Part shown: in pieces, positions 39,204-48,340 of the stretch
Layout of the letters: each line of letters starts with the position of its first letter
Numbering within the stretch: the stretch's first letter is position 1
Assembly (NCBI RefSeq): GCF_001640025.1
Contig: NC_031672.1
Coordinates: 496,001 to 560,000, forward strand
Length of the DNA stretch: 64,000 bases
Reading direction: 5' to 3'
Source of the DNA: Sugiyamaella lignohabitans
Taxonomy: Eukaryota > Ascomycota > Dipodascomycetes > Dipodascales > Trichomonascaceae
Translations under genes and position numbers: made by a program
Notes under the pieces: model-generated
What the model saw: the letters and a program-made list of their open reading frames with translations, nothing else
Told to the model about the DNA's origin: nothing
Databases searched by the model: none

Positions 39204-40402
39204 ATGAAGGTCGTCACTTGTTCAGGGAGTCCATATGAAGTGAGTTTCGATTCCGTCTGACTGTAGACTTAAATGGAAAGAATGTGAGAATGAGGAAGAT
39301 GCTAACGGGCAGATTGGGTACACGCATGGCTCGCAGGCCAAGGAGCAGGTGCTCAAGTCGAAGCAGTTCTACAAGGACTTTTTCAAGGAAACGGCAGGTA
39401 TAGGCTGGGATAAGGTTCAGGAGATTGGTCTGTCATTTCTTCCGATAGTCGAGAAGAACTGGGACTTTATTTTAGACGAAATCAAGGGCGTGGCAGACGG
39501 GTCGGGCCTCGAACTGGCGGACATTTTGGCTCTCAATGTTCGCACGGAAATCGCGTTTGGTCTCAAACATGATAATGAGAGTGATGGATGCACTACTATG
39601 TTCTGGAAGTCCGATAAGACCAGCTTCCTGAGCCAGAATTGGGACGTAAGTAGGGAACAGTCGGTTGACTGAGGTCTGAACCGGGTCTGATTGAACTCAA
39701 TTAGACCCGGACCGAGACCTGGACAGTGTACTAACTGGTCGGTGGTAGTGGAGAGAGGCTCAGAAGGATGCTTTGGTGGCTCTAATAGTCAATCCAGACT
39801 CTGGACCGAGGTATAGAATCATGACAGAGGGCGGAATAGTGGGCAAAATCGGGTTGAATGAATATGGCGTTGGCTGTTGTTTAAATGCGATAATGGCTAA
39901 AGGTGTCGACAAGAACAAGATTCCTATTCATTTGGCTCTACGGCTGGTTGTGTCGTCCAAATCAGCTGAAGAGGCCATTGAAACTCTTACAAAAACAGGA
40001 TGTGCTTCAGCAGGACATATTTTTGTCGCTGACTCGACTACTGCTCGTGGTCTAGAGTTCTCTGCTTTCGATTATAAAGCTCTGGATTTGGATGGCAAGA
40101 ACCATCTGTTCCATACTAACCACTACCTGGCACCTCATAATGCCGAGGAAGGGCAAACTGAGTGGGTATCTGATTCTCCGTTCAGACTGTCTCGGATCGA
40201 AGAGCTGTCGAAGTCGCTGAAACCGTCTATAGAAGGTATTCAGGAGGCTTTCAAAGACGAGAAGAACAGTCCTGGATCCATCTGTAGAATCGGTAGCTCG
40301 GTTACTCTGTTCAATATCGTCATGGATCTGTCTGCCAAAACTGCTGCTGTGACTATAGGAAGGCCAATTGATCCTGATAGCAAGCTGACCTTCAGCTTTT
40401 AA
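39204..40402 (+). CDS. Peptidase C45 / acyl-CoA:6-APA acyltransferase-like Ntn hydrolase
   Basis: 340 residues in three exons: 39204-39239, 39313-39645, 39749-40402. Introns are 39240-39312 (73 nt; GTGAGT donor, GCTAAC branch) and 39646-39748 (103 nt; GTAAGT, TACTAAC, GTAG). The joined start SGSPYEIGYTHGSQAKEQV matches the family opening (G-x-P-x-E-I-G-x-x-H-G). The predicted nucleophile is Cys105 in SDGCTTMF, next to NVRTEIAF. After autoproteolysis this Cys would become the N-terminal residue of the beta chain. Penicillium isopenicillin N acyltransferase, the best-known member, cleaves at the same place. Yeast homologues have no assigned substrate, and an amidase or acyltransferase role is inferred. 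No C-terminal ARL/SKL peroxisome signal is seen (ends LTFSF). Intron 2 holds a strong foldback. Confidence 0.85.
39672..39720. repeat. 49-bp foldback inside acyltransferase intron 2
   Basis: Inner stem CCGGGTCTGATTGA pairs with TCAATTAGACCCGG (one G-T mismatch), and outer AGGTCT pairs with AGACCT. It sits between the donor (26 nt away) and the last 28 nt holding the TACTAAC branch point. It is unrelated in sequence to the GC hairpin family. Confidence 0.75.
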
Positions 40403-40420
40403 CCAAGCTCACGTTAACAG

Positions 40421-40466
40421 CTCATGCTCAAGCTCATGCTCAACTCATGCTCAACTCATGCTCACA
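40421..40466. repeat. CTCATGCTCAA tandem repeat
   Basis: About four 10-11-bp units (CTCATGCTCAAG, CTCATGCTCAA, CTCATGCTCAA, CTCATGCTCA) just after the acyltransferase stop codon. Confidence 0.75.
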
Positions 40467-40657
40467 TGTCCCTATAAAACTCTTGTAACAGACATTTGAT
40501 AAATCAATTATACTTTTATAATCACCAAATACTAAAATAATAAATAAAAACGACACTAGCTCTTTCTCCTCACTCGCTTTATACTTTCCATGTCGATTCC
40601 AGGAACAATAGCTCCCTGGCTGTTGTTGTTTTATGGATTAGGCTGCTGTGGGAACTG

Positions 40658-41100
40658 TTACTGAGGAACTGGCTGTCTCTCTGCCATGCTCTGTTTGATC
40701 AGGACAAGCCTCTTCTCAACCTCTTTTAACGTGTGATTGACAGCCACCAGTCTCTTCTGCGTCGTGTACATCTTCAAAACAGTCTCTTTAAGATCCGGCG
40801 GCGGGTTTGATTCGAAAGTCTCGAGTTCTGGAGACGGGTTAGTAGGGGTTGGTAGTGATGCCTCCGGCGGCTGGGGCGCTGCCCCAGACCCCGTGGCTCC
40901 TGCTTCGCAGGAGAGATATGGGTACGTGTGTACTTACTTTTTCTCAGAAACTCCAGCTGGGATAACAGCGCATCTTGCGACTCGTGAAGACTGTCCAGTC
41001 GCTGTGAAGCGGTCTCTAGCGCCGGCACCAGCAGCGACCGAACTGCAAACTCCACCGACTCCTCGTTCGACGGACCACCCGCTGTATCGCCTGACGCCAT
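40658..41100 (-). CDS. Snapin-like small coiled-coil protein (BLOC-1 type)
   Basis: A 110-residue protein in two exons: 40938-41100 and 40658-40827. The intron is 40828-40937 (110 nt; GTAAGT donor, TACTAAC branch, CCAG acceptor) and contains a hairpin element A arm. The N-terminus ends in a coiled coil (LLVPALETASQRLDSLHESQ, DALLSQLEFLRK). The second exon gives LKMYTTQKRLVAVNHTLKEV then EKRLVLIKQSM, resembling the Snapin C-terminal segment (VNNTL-x4-ERL). Snapin-type proteins (Snn1 in S. cerevisiae) are subunits of the BLOC-1 complex on endosomes. The assignment rests on that short block and overall size, so another small coiled-coil subunit is possible. Without splicing the gene looks like two unrelated short frames. 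Confidence 0.6.
40860..40913 (+). repeat. Hairpin element A arm inside the Snapin-like gene intron
   Basis: 54-bp A arm, with the loop of the first hairpin changed (CTGGGGC-GCT-GCCCCAG, stem intact). It lies 32 nt from the acceptor and 24 nt from the donor of a 110-nt intron. No B arm or spacer is left. Confidence 0.93.
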
Positions 41101-41276
41101 TTCTCCAAACCCAACTCCACAAACTCTTTTCTAACCGCGACACCAAACTCACCAACTCACTCTGCGGCACTTCACTGTCTAACATCAAGCGGTGGTGATC
41201 TTCAATGTTCATCATGATTATTATGCATATTATGTACCATATCTATATACACATGCACCATAGTTACGGGAGGACT

Positions 41277-41413
41277 GCCTCCGGCGGCTGGGGCTCTGCC
41301 CCAGACCCCGTGGCTCCTGCTTCGCAGGAGATAGCTGGGACCGTCGACGGAACCGACTCGAGCGCAGCGAGAGGAGCAGCGGGGTCTGGGGCGGAGCCCC
41401 AGCCGCCGGAGGC
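41277..41413 (+). repeat. GC-rich paired-hairpin element, full copy
   Basis: 137 bp, A arm left, spacer ATAGCTGGGACCGTCGACGG, B arm right. The flanks are complementary for 8 of 9 bases (GGGAGGACT left, AGTCCCCCC right). It ends 19 bp from the MRF1 stop codon, so it is probably in that gene's 3' UTR or terminator region. Confidence 0.95.
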
Positions 41414-41432
41414 AGTCCCCCCAGGTAGATAT

Positions 41433-42908
41433 TTACAGAGAAGAGGCCTGGTCTTCGAGGAGTTGTTTCATGGCCTCGGTTTTGGCGAACGCGTCCATTT
41501 GGTCGACGACTTCGTTGAACTCGTTGATTTCGCCTTTGACCACGTCGTCCAGTTTGTATGTGGTGGACCCGCACCGGTGGTCGGTGATTCGGTTTTGTGG
41601 GTAGTTATAGGTCCGGATTTTGTCGGACCGTTCAGTGGTGGTCACTTGAGCGGTTCGTTTGCTCCGCTCTTCGCGTACTTTTTCTTGTCGTTCGATCTCG
41701 TCCAAACGGGCTCGCAGGATCGTGAACGCTTTGGCTTTGTTTTTATGCTGAGACCGCTCGTCTTGTATCACTACCACAATTCCACTGGGAATATGGGTCA
41801 GTCGTACTGCTGAGTCCGTGGTATTCACATGCTGACCACCGGCACCTCGTGCTCTCATCACATCGACTCGTACTTCATTGGCTTGGAACGTCCGTTCAGC
41901 TTCTTCACCAGCTTTCGACTCGTCGGCTCCTGGTTCCATGACTTCGGTCGGTAGTACCACTACAGCGGCTGTTGATGTATGAACACGACCCTTAGTCTCA
42001 GTTTCGGGAATTCTTTGGACTCTATGAACCCCACCTTCATACTGTAGTCTTTCATAAGCTCCAGCAGCATTGATGTTGAAAATAGCTTCTACAATTCCGT
42101 TTCCTGCCGGGGTTTTTGTAATGGATATCATTCGAGTATCCCATTTGTTTTTGATAGCGTAATTCTCATACATAGTTAATAAATCGTTGGCGAAAATGGC
42201 CGCTTCACTGCCTCCTACACCCGGACGAAGCTCGAGAATGCACGCTTTATCCACAAACGGATTTGTAGGTACTAGTTTCGATTGTAATGTAGCAGTCAGC
42301 GCCGTCAAATTCGACTCAACTGATTTCAGCTCAGATTCGGCTTCTTCCTTTAAAGACGGATCATTCAGCAAATGCAGTAGTTCCTGATACTCTTTCTCCA
42401 TGGACTCGTACTGGTCGAACAGATCAACCACGAACCCGAGTCTCGACATCCGAGTAGCTTTGACTTGGTCAAACCCGGATCCCGATTCTGACGACATTTC
42501 TTGTGCAAGACCATTGTACTCGACTTTCAGCTGCTCGGCCTTCTGAACCAGCAGCGGGTGCAGCAGCTCGACTTCGACCTCAGTCGACGATTCCGGTGTC
42601 TCTTCGGTAGAATAACACCTTCTAACGCCAAACTCCCGATTCTGGGTCGTATTCCACCCATTTCTGAACTGATTCAAGTCCAAACCAGCCCGAGTTTTGC
42701 CCAACAGAGTCTGAAAATGGCGAACCAGCGACCGTCCCTTCTGCAAACTCCTCGTCTCAAACCCCCCATTCACAGCCGAAAAACACTTTTCCGGGCCCAT
42801 AAACCTGTTCTCGGTTCCTACTGGTCTCCCCCTGACCGCTGCCGAACTCAGCGACCGGGTCCGTAGCCCGCCGCACCGAACTCCACTCTTCAAAGCCATC
42901 CTGCTCAT
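41433..42908 (-). CDS. MRF1: Mitochondrial class I peptide chain release factor
   Basis: 491 residues (S. cerevisiae Mrf1 413), with extra length at the N-terminus. Domain order: a basic, Ser/Arg-rich targeting region; the helical domain 1; PGVGGSEAA (the conserved RF1 block LELRPGVGG); the codon-recognition domain with RLQYEGGVHRVQRIPETE; the catalytic GGQ in RGAGGQHVNTTDSAV (near 357); and the C-terminal SDKIRTYNYPQNRITDHR. RF1-type factors recognise UAA/UAG in mitochondria and release the nascent chain through the GGQ glutamine. The first ATG is used; a second at residue 4 is equally plausible. The 5' end of the frame is GC-richer than its middle, and it faces a full hairpin element at 42986. 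Confidence 0.95.
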   Translation of the reverse strand: MSRMALKSGVRCGGLRTRSLSSAAVRGRPVGTENRFMGPEKCFSAVNGGFETRSLQKGRSLVRHFQTLLGKTRAGLDLNQFRNGWNTTQNREFGVRRCYSTEETPESSTEVEVELLHPLLVQKAEQLKVEYNGLAQEMSSESGSGFDQVKATRMSRLGFVVDLFDQYESMEKEYQELLHLLNDPSLKEEAESELKSVESNLTALTATLQSKLVPTNPFVDKACILELRPGVGGSEAAIFANDLLTMYENYAIKNKWDTRMISITKTPAGNGIVEAIFNINAAGAYERLQYEGGVHRVQRIPETETKGRVHTSTAAVVVLPTEVMEPGADESKAGEEAERTFQANEVRVDVMRARGAGGQHVNTTDSAVRLTHIPSGIVVVIQDERSQHKNKAKAFTILRARLDEIERQEKVREERSKRTAQVTTTERSDKIRTYNYPQNRITDHRCGSTTYKLDDVVKGEINEFNEVVDQMDAFAKTEAMKQLLEDQASSL

Positions 42909-42985
42909 TCCCCTGACATCAGATCACGCACCTGCAGCTGAAATATTTCACTTCACGAACCTGCAATGCAGGGGGTCGGGGACCT

Positions 42986-43122
42986 GCCTCCGGCGGCTGG
43001 GGCTCTGCCCCAGACCCCGTGGCTCCTGCTTCGCAGGAGTTGGCTAGGACTGTCGGCGGAACCGACTCGAGCGCAGCGAGAGGAGCCACGGGGTCTGGGG
43101 CAGAGCCCCAGCCGCCGGAGGC
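42986..43122 (+). repeat. GC-rich paired-hairpin element, full copy, in MRF1-ATG16 promoter
   Basis: 137 bp, A arm left, B arm right. It occupies almost half of the 309-bp gap between two divergent ATGs (42908 and 43218), so both promoters must work around or through it. Confidence 0.95.
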
Positions 43123-43217
43123 TGGCCCGGTCCCAGGCGGACCCTAACCGCTATCGCCTTTGACAGCTGATAAGAAACCAGATCACGGACACGGGATCCT
43201 GTGAGAAGACGACGACG

Positions 43218-43953
43218 ATGGTTTCGCAGACCAGCTGGCGAGAGACATTGGCCAGTGAGCTAGCGAAGCGCGACCGGCGTGAGAAGCAGTTTGACGAGTT
43301 TATTGTGGCGTGTAAGTGGCGGCAGGTGGCGGGAATGGGTGATTTTGTGACTAACGGAGATGGCAGTTGAACAGGCGGCCAAACGGGCTGTGGAGTCGGA
43401 AGCGGCCGTTTTAGGGACCAGTGGCAAATCTGGCGGGTCGAGTGGTGGTCCGGTAGATACAGAAAGAGAACTGGCTCAATTATATACACGGCTGTCAATA
43501 GCAGAAGAGAAAGCCAAGAATCTGGAGACCCTGAAGAGCACGTATGAGAAGACCACGAGCCAGCTGACGCGGCGGCTGACGGAAGAACAGGCCAAAGCAC
43601 AAAACTACCGGGACGAGGTGGACCTCAAAACGACGTCGATGCAGCATCTCCAGGACGAGATGCTGGCGCTCCAGATCCAGCTCAACGTCATCGAAGACAA
43701 CATGAAACAGGTCCAAAAAGAAAACGAGGCACTCGTCGAGCGCTGGATGGCCAAAGTGGCTGGCGAGGCCGAGAAACTCAACGATGCCAACGCTTTCATC
43801 GAAAGGTACAGTTTCACGGGTTGGCGGTCTGTGCCTCCGGCGGCTGGGGCTCCGCCCCAGACCCCGTGGCTCCTGCTTCGCAGGAGTTTGCGTGGGGAAA
43901 TGGTTGCTAACAGGAACAGTCTTAAACGGATTAAACCTCCCTCCGAAGGTTAG
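43218..43953 (+). CDS. ATG16: Atg16, autophagy coiled-coil scaffold
   Basis: 190 residues in three exons: 43218-43311, 43367-43805 and 43914-43953. Intron 1 (43312-43366, 55 nt) has GTAAGT, GACTAAC and GCAG. Intron 2 (43806-43913, 108 nt) has an unusual GTACAG donor and TGCTAACAG, and contains a hairpin element A arm. S. cerevisiae Atg16 is 150 residues. The N-terminal helix (SWRETLASELAKRDRREKQF, DEFIVA) is the Atg5-binding motif with a W-x4-L pattern. Residues about 70-175 form a coiled coil whose end ENEALVERWMAKVAGEAEKL is the best family block. With Atg12-Atg5, Atg16 forms the E3-like complex that directs Atg8 lipidation at the autophagosome precursor. The last exon encodes only 12 residues plus stop. 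Confidence 0.85.
43833..43886 (+). repeat. Hairpin element A arm inside ATG16 intron 2
   Basis: 54-bp A arm, 27 nt from the donor and 27 nt from the acceptor of a 108-nt intron. An inverted arm follows at 43976-44031, beyond the last exon. Confidence 0.93.
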
Positions 43954-43975
43954 AATATACAGGGCACGCTCAACG

Positions 43976-44031
43976 CTCTCTCGCGAAGCGAGAGCCACGG
44001 GGTCTGGGGCGGAGCCCCAGCCGCCGGAGGC
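43976..44031 (+). repeat. Hairpin element single inverted arm, 3' of ATG16
   Basis: Ends in GCCGGAGGC. The inner hairpin is CTCTCGC-GAA-GCGAGAG, a perfect 7-bp stem that differs from both standard A and B tips. It lies 22 bp after the ATG16 stop and 54 bp from the DOT1 stop (convergent genes). Confidence 0.9.
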
Positions 44032-44085
44032 AGGTGCCCCCCAGAAAGTCATTAATCTCATTAAATAATTAAGCAAAGAAACTTT

Positions 44086-45918
44086 TTAAGAGGCCGTGAG
44101 GCGGGACCTGTCGATGGTCGCGATGTAGTAGTCGCCGCCGGCAGTGGTCCAGCTGACCGAGTCGTTGGAGAAGTGCCGTTTTTCGACGCGGAGGATGTTG
44201 ATAGGCGACTCGCGGTTGTGTTCGGTGATGACATGGCCTGTGGGCACGAACGATCGGAGGGACACGATTTTACACCCGTCTTTCAGATCGAGGAACATGT
44301 TCACCAGCTGGCCGTTGAGTTCGGCGTCGAATGCGTAGTTATTGACCAGCAAAACGTCGGCTCGGTGCAGAACCGCGTGAATGCTCTCGTCTTGTACAAA
44401 GTCCGAGGATACAAGGTTGATACTGCCCATAGCAAGTCGGTATAGTTTGTTGACACGGTTTTCCAGCTCGGTTTTCTGTTTTGTAGCCAGTTCAGATGCC
44501 GTTTTCATCATCTCACACCCCCAACTTTCACAACCGATTTCAAGTGCCGCTTGTAGGACACAGTTACCGACTCCGGACCCGAGATCAATGAATACTGATG
44601 ACGGCACCAGTTTGGTTTGGCGAAATATCTCGGTAACGAATGGAGGCAACAGCTCACCGTAGACATTCGACGAGAAAGCCTTATAATCACGCAGTTCGTG
44701 GGTCCGTGGTGAGACTACTCGTCGGTACACTTGGTTCAGCAGTTCGTAGATGGTCGGGGTAGGCAGTCTATCAATAGATTTAATGGTTGATTCGATAGCT
44801 CCTGACTCACGTAAACTGAGTATGAGGTCGTTGAACTCGTCAATAGATCTGTGAAACGACTGGGAGTCGTTGTTTTTGACTGCTCTTCTGAGTCTTCGCA
44901 GTATACAGTCCTGGTTGGAGGGGTGTTTAATGAGCCACGACGGTGAGTTCTCACCTCCTCCCGGCACAAAAACAGTGGCTGTCATTTCAAACACCGCAGC
45001 GATCTCGTCTATGGGATTGGCTTCTTCTACTTTTGAGGGGATCATTACTGGATACTCTTCTGATCCGAACGGCAATTGCAACGTGATTGTCCTCTTCTCA
45101 TCGTCTTTTTGTTCATTTTCGGGTTCATTCGTCTTGTAAGATTCATTACGACTATTATTCACGGTGTTCTTCTTGAAATCAAACAGCGGTTTATATCGCA
45201 CGTTCCTGGAAGTCGATGTCACCAGCTGTGCAAACGATATTATATCCACTGGACCAGCCAGTTCGGACGAGTGGTTTTCGGGATCTAAATAGAACTGACG
45301 ACTCGTCTGGCCATCTTCAAACTCCAGATCAGACGATGGAGACTGAGTTGCAGTGATACTGGCCGACGACGGCTTCTTGAGCGTCAGCTCCCAGTTCTCT
45401 TCTTCCTCCGACGACGACTCGTCCGAAACGCGTGTATTATACGATTTAGCGGTTCTACGCTTCCGAGGTTTCGGCGACGACGTCGCTCTATCACCTCCAC
45501 GACCACCAACTCCGCTACTACCACCCGTCGACCCAGTACTTCCATTCTGATCTGTCGCTAGAGGCGACGAGCCCGCCGTCGCTCGACCGGTCCTGGCTCC
45601 AGCTGTACTTCGATTTTCGACTCTTTTTCGTTTCGAGCTGGCCACAGGTTCTGAAGAGTGTCTATTTTTCACCTGCCTATCCCGTTTCGAGCTGTTATTA
45701 CCGACATTCGAACCCGCAATACCACCACTGATGCCGCTGCCGCTGCTGCTACCGCTGCCATGGGAACCGCTGGCAGCCGCGGCTGGTTGCGCCAATGGAG
45801 ACGACGATTTCCTCACGACCTTCGTGGTCGTAATCACCGTCTTCTTCACATTCGCCGAGTTCTGCGGATGGCCCTTACTTGCGGACCCCGACACTTTACT
45901 CAGCTGGCTGAAAAACAT
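44086..45918 (-). CDS. DOT1: Dot1 histone H3K79 methyltransferase
   Basis: 610 residues from the ATG at 45918 (S. cerevisiae Dot1 582). The first 200 residues are basic, Ser/Gly-rich and disordered (KRKRVENRSTAGARTGRATA), the nucleosome-contacting part of yeast Dot1. The catalytic domain covers about 330-605: YELLNQVYRRVVSPRTHELR, YKAFSSNVYGELLP, the SAM-binding DLGSGVGNCVLQAALEIGC (near 450), WGCEMM, and VLLVNNYAFDAELN then VSLRSFVPT. It methylates H3 lysine 79 on nucleosomes in the nucleus, with roles in silencing and the DNA damage checkpoint. It is convergent with ATG16; a single hairpin-element arm lies between the two stops. Confidence 0.95.
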   Translation of the reverse strand: MFFSQLSKVSGSASKGHPQNSANVKKTVITTTKVVRKSSSPLAQPAAAASGSHGSGSSSGSGISGGIAGSNVGNNSSKRDRQVKNRHSSEPVASSKRKRVENRSTAGARTGRATAGSSPLATDQNGSTGSTGGSSGVGGRGGDRATSSPKPRKRRTAKSYNTRVSDESSSEEEENWELTLKKPSSASITATQSPSSDLEFEDGQTSRQFYLDPENHSSELAGPVDIISFAQLVTSTSRNVRYKPLFDFKKNTVNNSRNESYKTNEPENEQKDDEKRTITLQLPFGSEEYPVMIPSKVEEANPIDEIAAVFEMTATVFVPGGGENSPSWLIKHPSNQDCILRRLRRAVKNNDSQSFHRSIDEFNDLILSLRESGAIESTIKSIDRLPTPTIYELLNQVYRRVVSPRTHELRDYKAFSSNVYGELLPPFVTEIFRQTKLVPSSVFIDLGSGVGNCVLQAALEIGCESWGCEMMKTASELATKQKTELENRVNKLYRLAMGSINLVSSDFVQDESIHAVLHRADVLLVNNYAFDAELNGQLVNMFLDLKDGCKIVSLRSFVPTGHVITEHNRESPINILRVEKRHFSNDSVSWTTAGGDYYIATIDRSRLTAS

Positions 45919-46580
45919 GATGCTATCTCTCCGGATCAACTTCGCGAACCTGCTCCTTCCTCTTTAAGCGTACCGCGCAAAATGTGCCACTTATACAAGG
46001 GAGCCGGGTGTGCCTCCGGCGGCTGGGGCTCCGCCCCAGACCCCGTGGCTCCTGCTTCGCAGGAGACTGCTGGGACCGTCTACGCCCGACTCGAGCGCAG
46101 CGAGAGGAGCAGCGGGGTCTGGGGCGGAGCCCCAGCCGCCGGAGGCACATCCGGCCACCCCCTGTTATGTCACGTGATACATGCCCTAACCTGGAATTTT
46201 CACGGGTGGAGGCGAGGAGGATTGGATTCAGAGAGTTTCGGGGACTTGAGTGTGGGCTGACTGGCTGATACTGACGTTTTGCGATTGGGTTTGCCGTTTT
46301 GGAGCTTGTGTGTTTGTTGTGTTTTGAGTGGTTGATTTGTTGTTTTAGTTCTGCACCCCTGGAACTGGCGGATCTGTGGAAGTGTTCTCAGGACCGTAGG
46401 CTGAAGTGGTTGACGAGCCGTTTAAAAATTGGTCTGATTGCGGTCTGTTTCGTGGCTGTTTGTGAGTGTGCGGTTTTTATGGACTGTACAGTTTGTGAAC
46501 GGACAAGAGAGAGTTGAAATTTTTGGGGGCAATTTTTTTTTGAGTTTGGCAGCAAGTGTCTGGTGTACAGGTGGTTCAAC
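45919..46580. promoter_or_regulatory. Divergent DOT1-GPI10 region with a full hairpin element
   Basis: 660 bp between two divergent ATGs. The left part holds a full hairpin element (46012-46146) close to the DOT1 start. A CACGTG-containing GTCACGTGATAC lies near 46169. The right part is T-rich before the GPI10 ATG. No gene is seen. Confidence 0.5.
46012..46146 (+). repeat. GC-rich paired-hairpin element, full copy, DOT1 promoter
   Basis: 135 bp, A arm left, B arm right, short spacer. Flanks are complementary in 8 of 9 bases (GCCGGGTGT left; right flank reads GCCGGATGT on the reverse strand). It lies 94 bp upstream of the DOT1 ATG. Confidence 0.95.
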
Positions 46581-48332
46581 ATGCAGTACTCGTCGCGAAG
46601 ATGGATTCACTTGCCATTGTACGCAATTCCATTGTTAGTGGCTTTTCGAGTGTTTAATGCACTGTCTATTAAGACGTTTTTCCAGCCAGATGAATACTGG
46701 CAGTCGCTGGAACCGGCTCATATCGCTGTTTATGGCTACGGGTATTTGACTTGGGAATGGCGTGAACATCTCCGAAGTGCCGCTCATCCGCTTTTATTTG
46801 CGGGTGTCTATAAACTGGCCAATTGGCTCGATATTGACCCTGTTTTGGGCCCAAAACTTTTTCAGGGTGTTGTTGCGGCAATTGGCGATATTTATACCTA
46901 TGAACTGGCAATTCAGGCTACTAATACTCCTTCAGCTTCAGTAGCCAAACTAGCTCTATTTGCCAATTTAGCGTCTGCTTTCAATTGGTTCTGTTTACCA
47001 AGAACGTTTTCAAACTCGCTAGAAACTGTTCTTACAACTATAGCACTGTCGTATTGGCCCTGGAAATCGTTTACTAGTGGATCTCCTATCATCTGGCCAC
47101 GGTTCGTGCTGTCTCTGGCCATTGCCTCGATTGCATGTATATTCCGACCCACAAATGCTCTGTTGTGGTTGTTTCTTGGAATTCATTTTCTATGGACCTC
47201 CAGCTCGTCTCGTCAGACCACTGTCAAAATCATTGCCGCGACCTCTGCTGTTCTGACGCTCTCTCTGTGTTTCAATGGCCTGGTAGATTATGTATATTTT
47301 GGCGAGCCCGTGTTTCCATTGCTCAATTTTATCAAATTCAATATCGTAGAATCGCTGTCGCAGTTCTACGGAGTCAATCAATGGCATTATTACCTCAGTC
47401 AGGGACTACCTCTATTGACAATGGCATACTTACCACTAGTTCTGACCGGGCTCTATCAATACAAAAGCACTATTATCGTGCAATTAATCCTGTTTATCAT
47501 TGGTTCGTACTCGCTTCTCGCTCATAAAGAAGTGCGATTCATCTTCCCGCTCATACCACTTTTGCATCTCCTGGTAGCGGCTGCTTTAGATCGCATCCGA
47601 CGACGAGCCATATTCCCCCTTCCATATCTCGTGGCCATATTACTAGCAATCAACGTCCCAGTGGCCACATACTTCTCACTATACCATCAACGAGGAGTCA
47701 TCGACGTGATCTCGTACCTCCGCCATGAACCAACCGTCTCAAGTGTCGGATTCCTCATGCCCTGTCATTCGACCCCCTGGCAGAGCCACATCCACCGACC
47801 CGATATCACTGCCTGGTTCCTCACCTGTGAACCACCCCTCGGCCTTACCGCCAAACAACAAAAAAGCTATCTCGACATCGCCGACCAGTTCTACGCCGAC
47901 CCGACCACCTTCCTCGACACGCACTTCCCGCCTCTCGACGACGCGCCAACCGACACCCCACCTTCCCACTCCGACTACGACTGGCCATCTCACCTCGTTT
48001 TCTTCGCGGCTCTCGAACCGCTCGCAAGCCGGTACCTGTCACCAGTATACCAAGAGGTAAGTTCTTTTTTCCCGGGTGCTGGCGCCTCTGGCGGCTGGGG
48101 CTCCGCCCCAGACCCCGCTGCTCCTCTCGCTGCGCTCGAGTCGTTTTCGTCGACGGTCCTAGCCATCTCCTGCGAAGCAGGAGCTACGGGGTCTGGGGCG
48201 GAGCCCCAGCCGCCGGAGGCACCGTGGCCCCCTGACACGGTCTAACAGGAGCAGGAAACACGGTTTTTTAATAGCCACTTCCACGACGACGCGCGTCGCA
48301 GGGGTGACGTGATTGTATATAGAAAAGTATAG
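46581..48332 (+). CDS. GPI10: Gpi10, GPI alpha-1,2-mannosyltransferase III
   Basis: 519 residues in two exons: 46581-48056 and 48249-48332. The intron 48057-48248 (192 nt; GTAAGT donor, TCTAACAG branch-acceptor) carries a full hairpin element. It is a GT22/Alg9-family mannosyltransferase: the luminal FQPDEYWQSLEPAH block (near 34) is the family's acidic catalytic motif, followed by YGYLTWEW and RSAAHPLLFAG, then 8-10 membrane helices and the KEVRFIFPLIPLLHL block. The last exon restores the conserved end RFFNSHFHDDARRRGDVIV. The enzyme adds the third mannose of the GPI precursor in the ER. The 3' quarter of exon 1 is much GC-richer than the start. It is convergent with UNG1, stops 8 bp apart. 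Confidence 0.9.
48084..48220 (-). repeat. GC-rich paired-hairpin element, full copy, inside GPI10 intron
   Basis: 137 bp, B arm left and A arm right, 27 nt after the donor and 28 nt before the end of the 192-nt intron. The first base block reads GCCTCTGGCGG (one change). Confidence 0.95.
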
Positions 48333-48340
48333 GAGCGAGT

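Noticed and set aside
38698..39260. Open frames running through the element at 38894
   Set aside because: Same repeat-derived peptides as at other copies. The real gene starts at 39204 in another frame.
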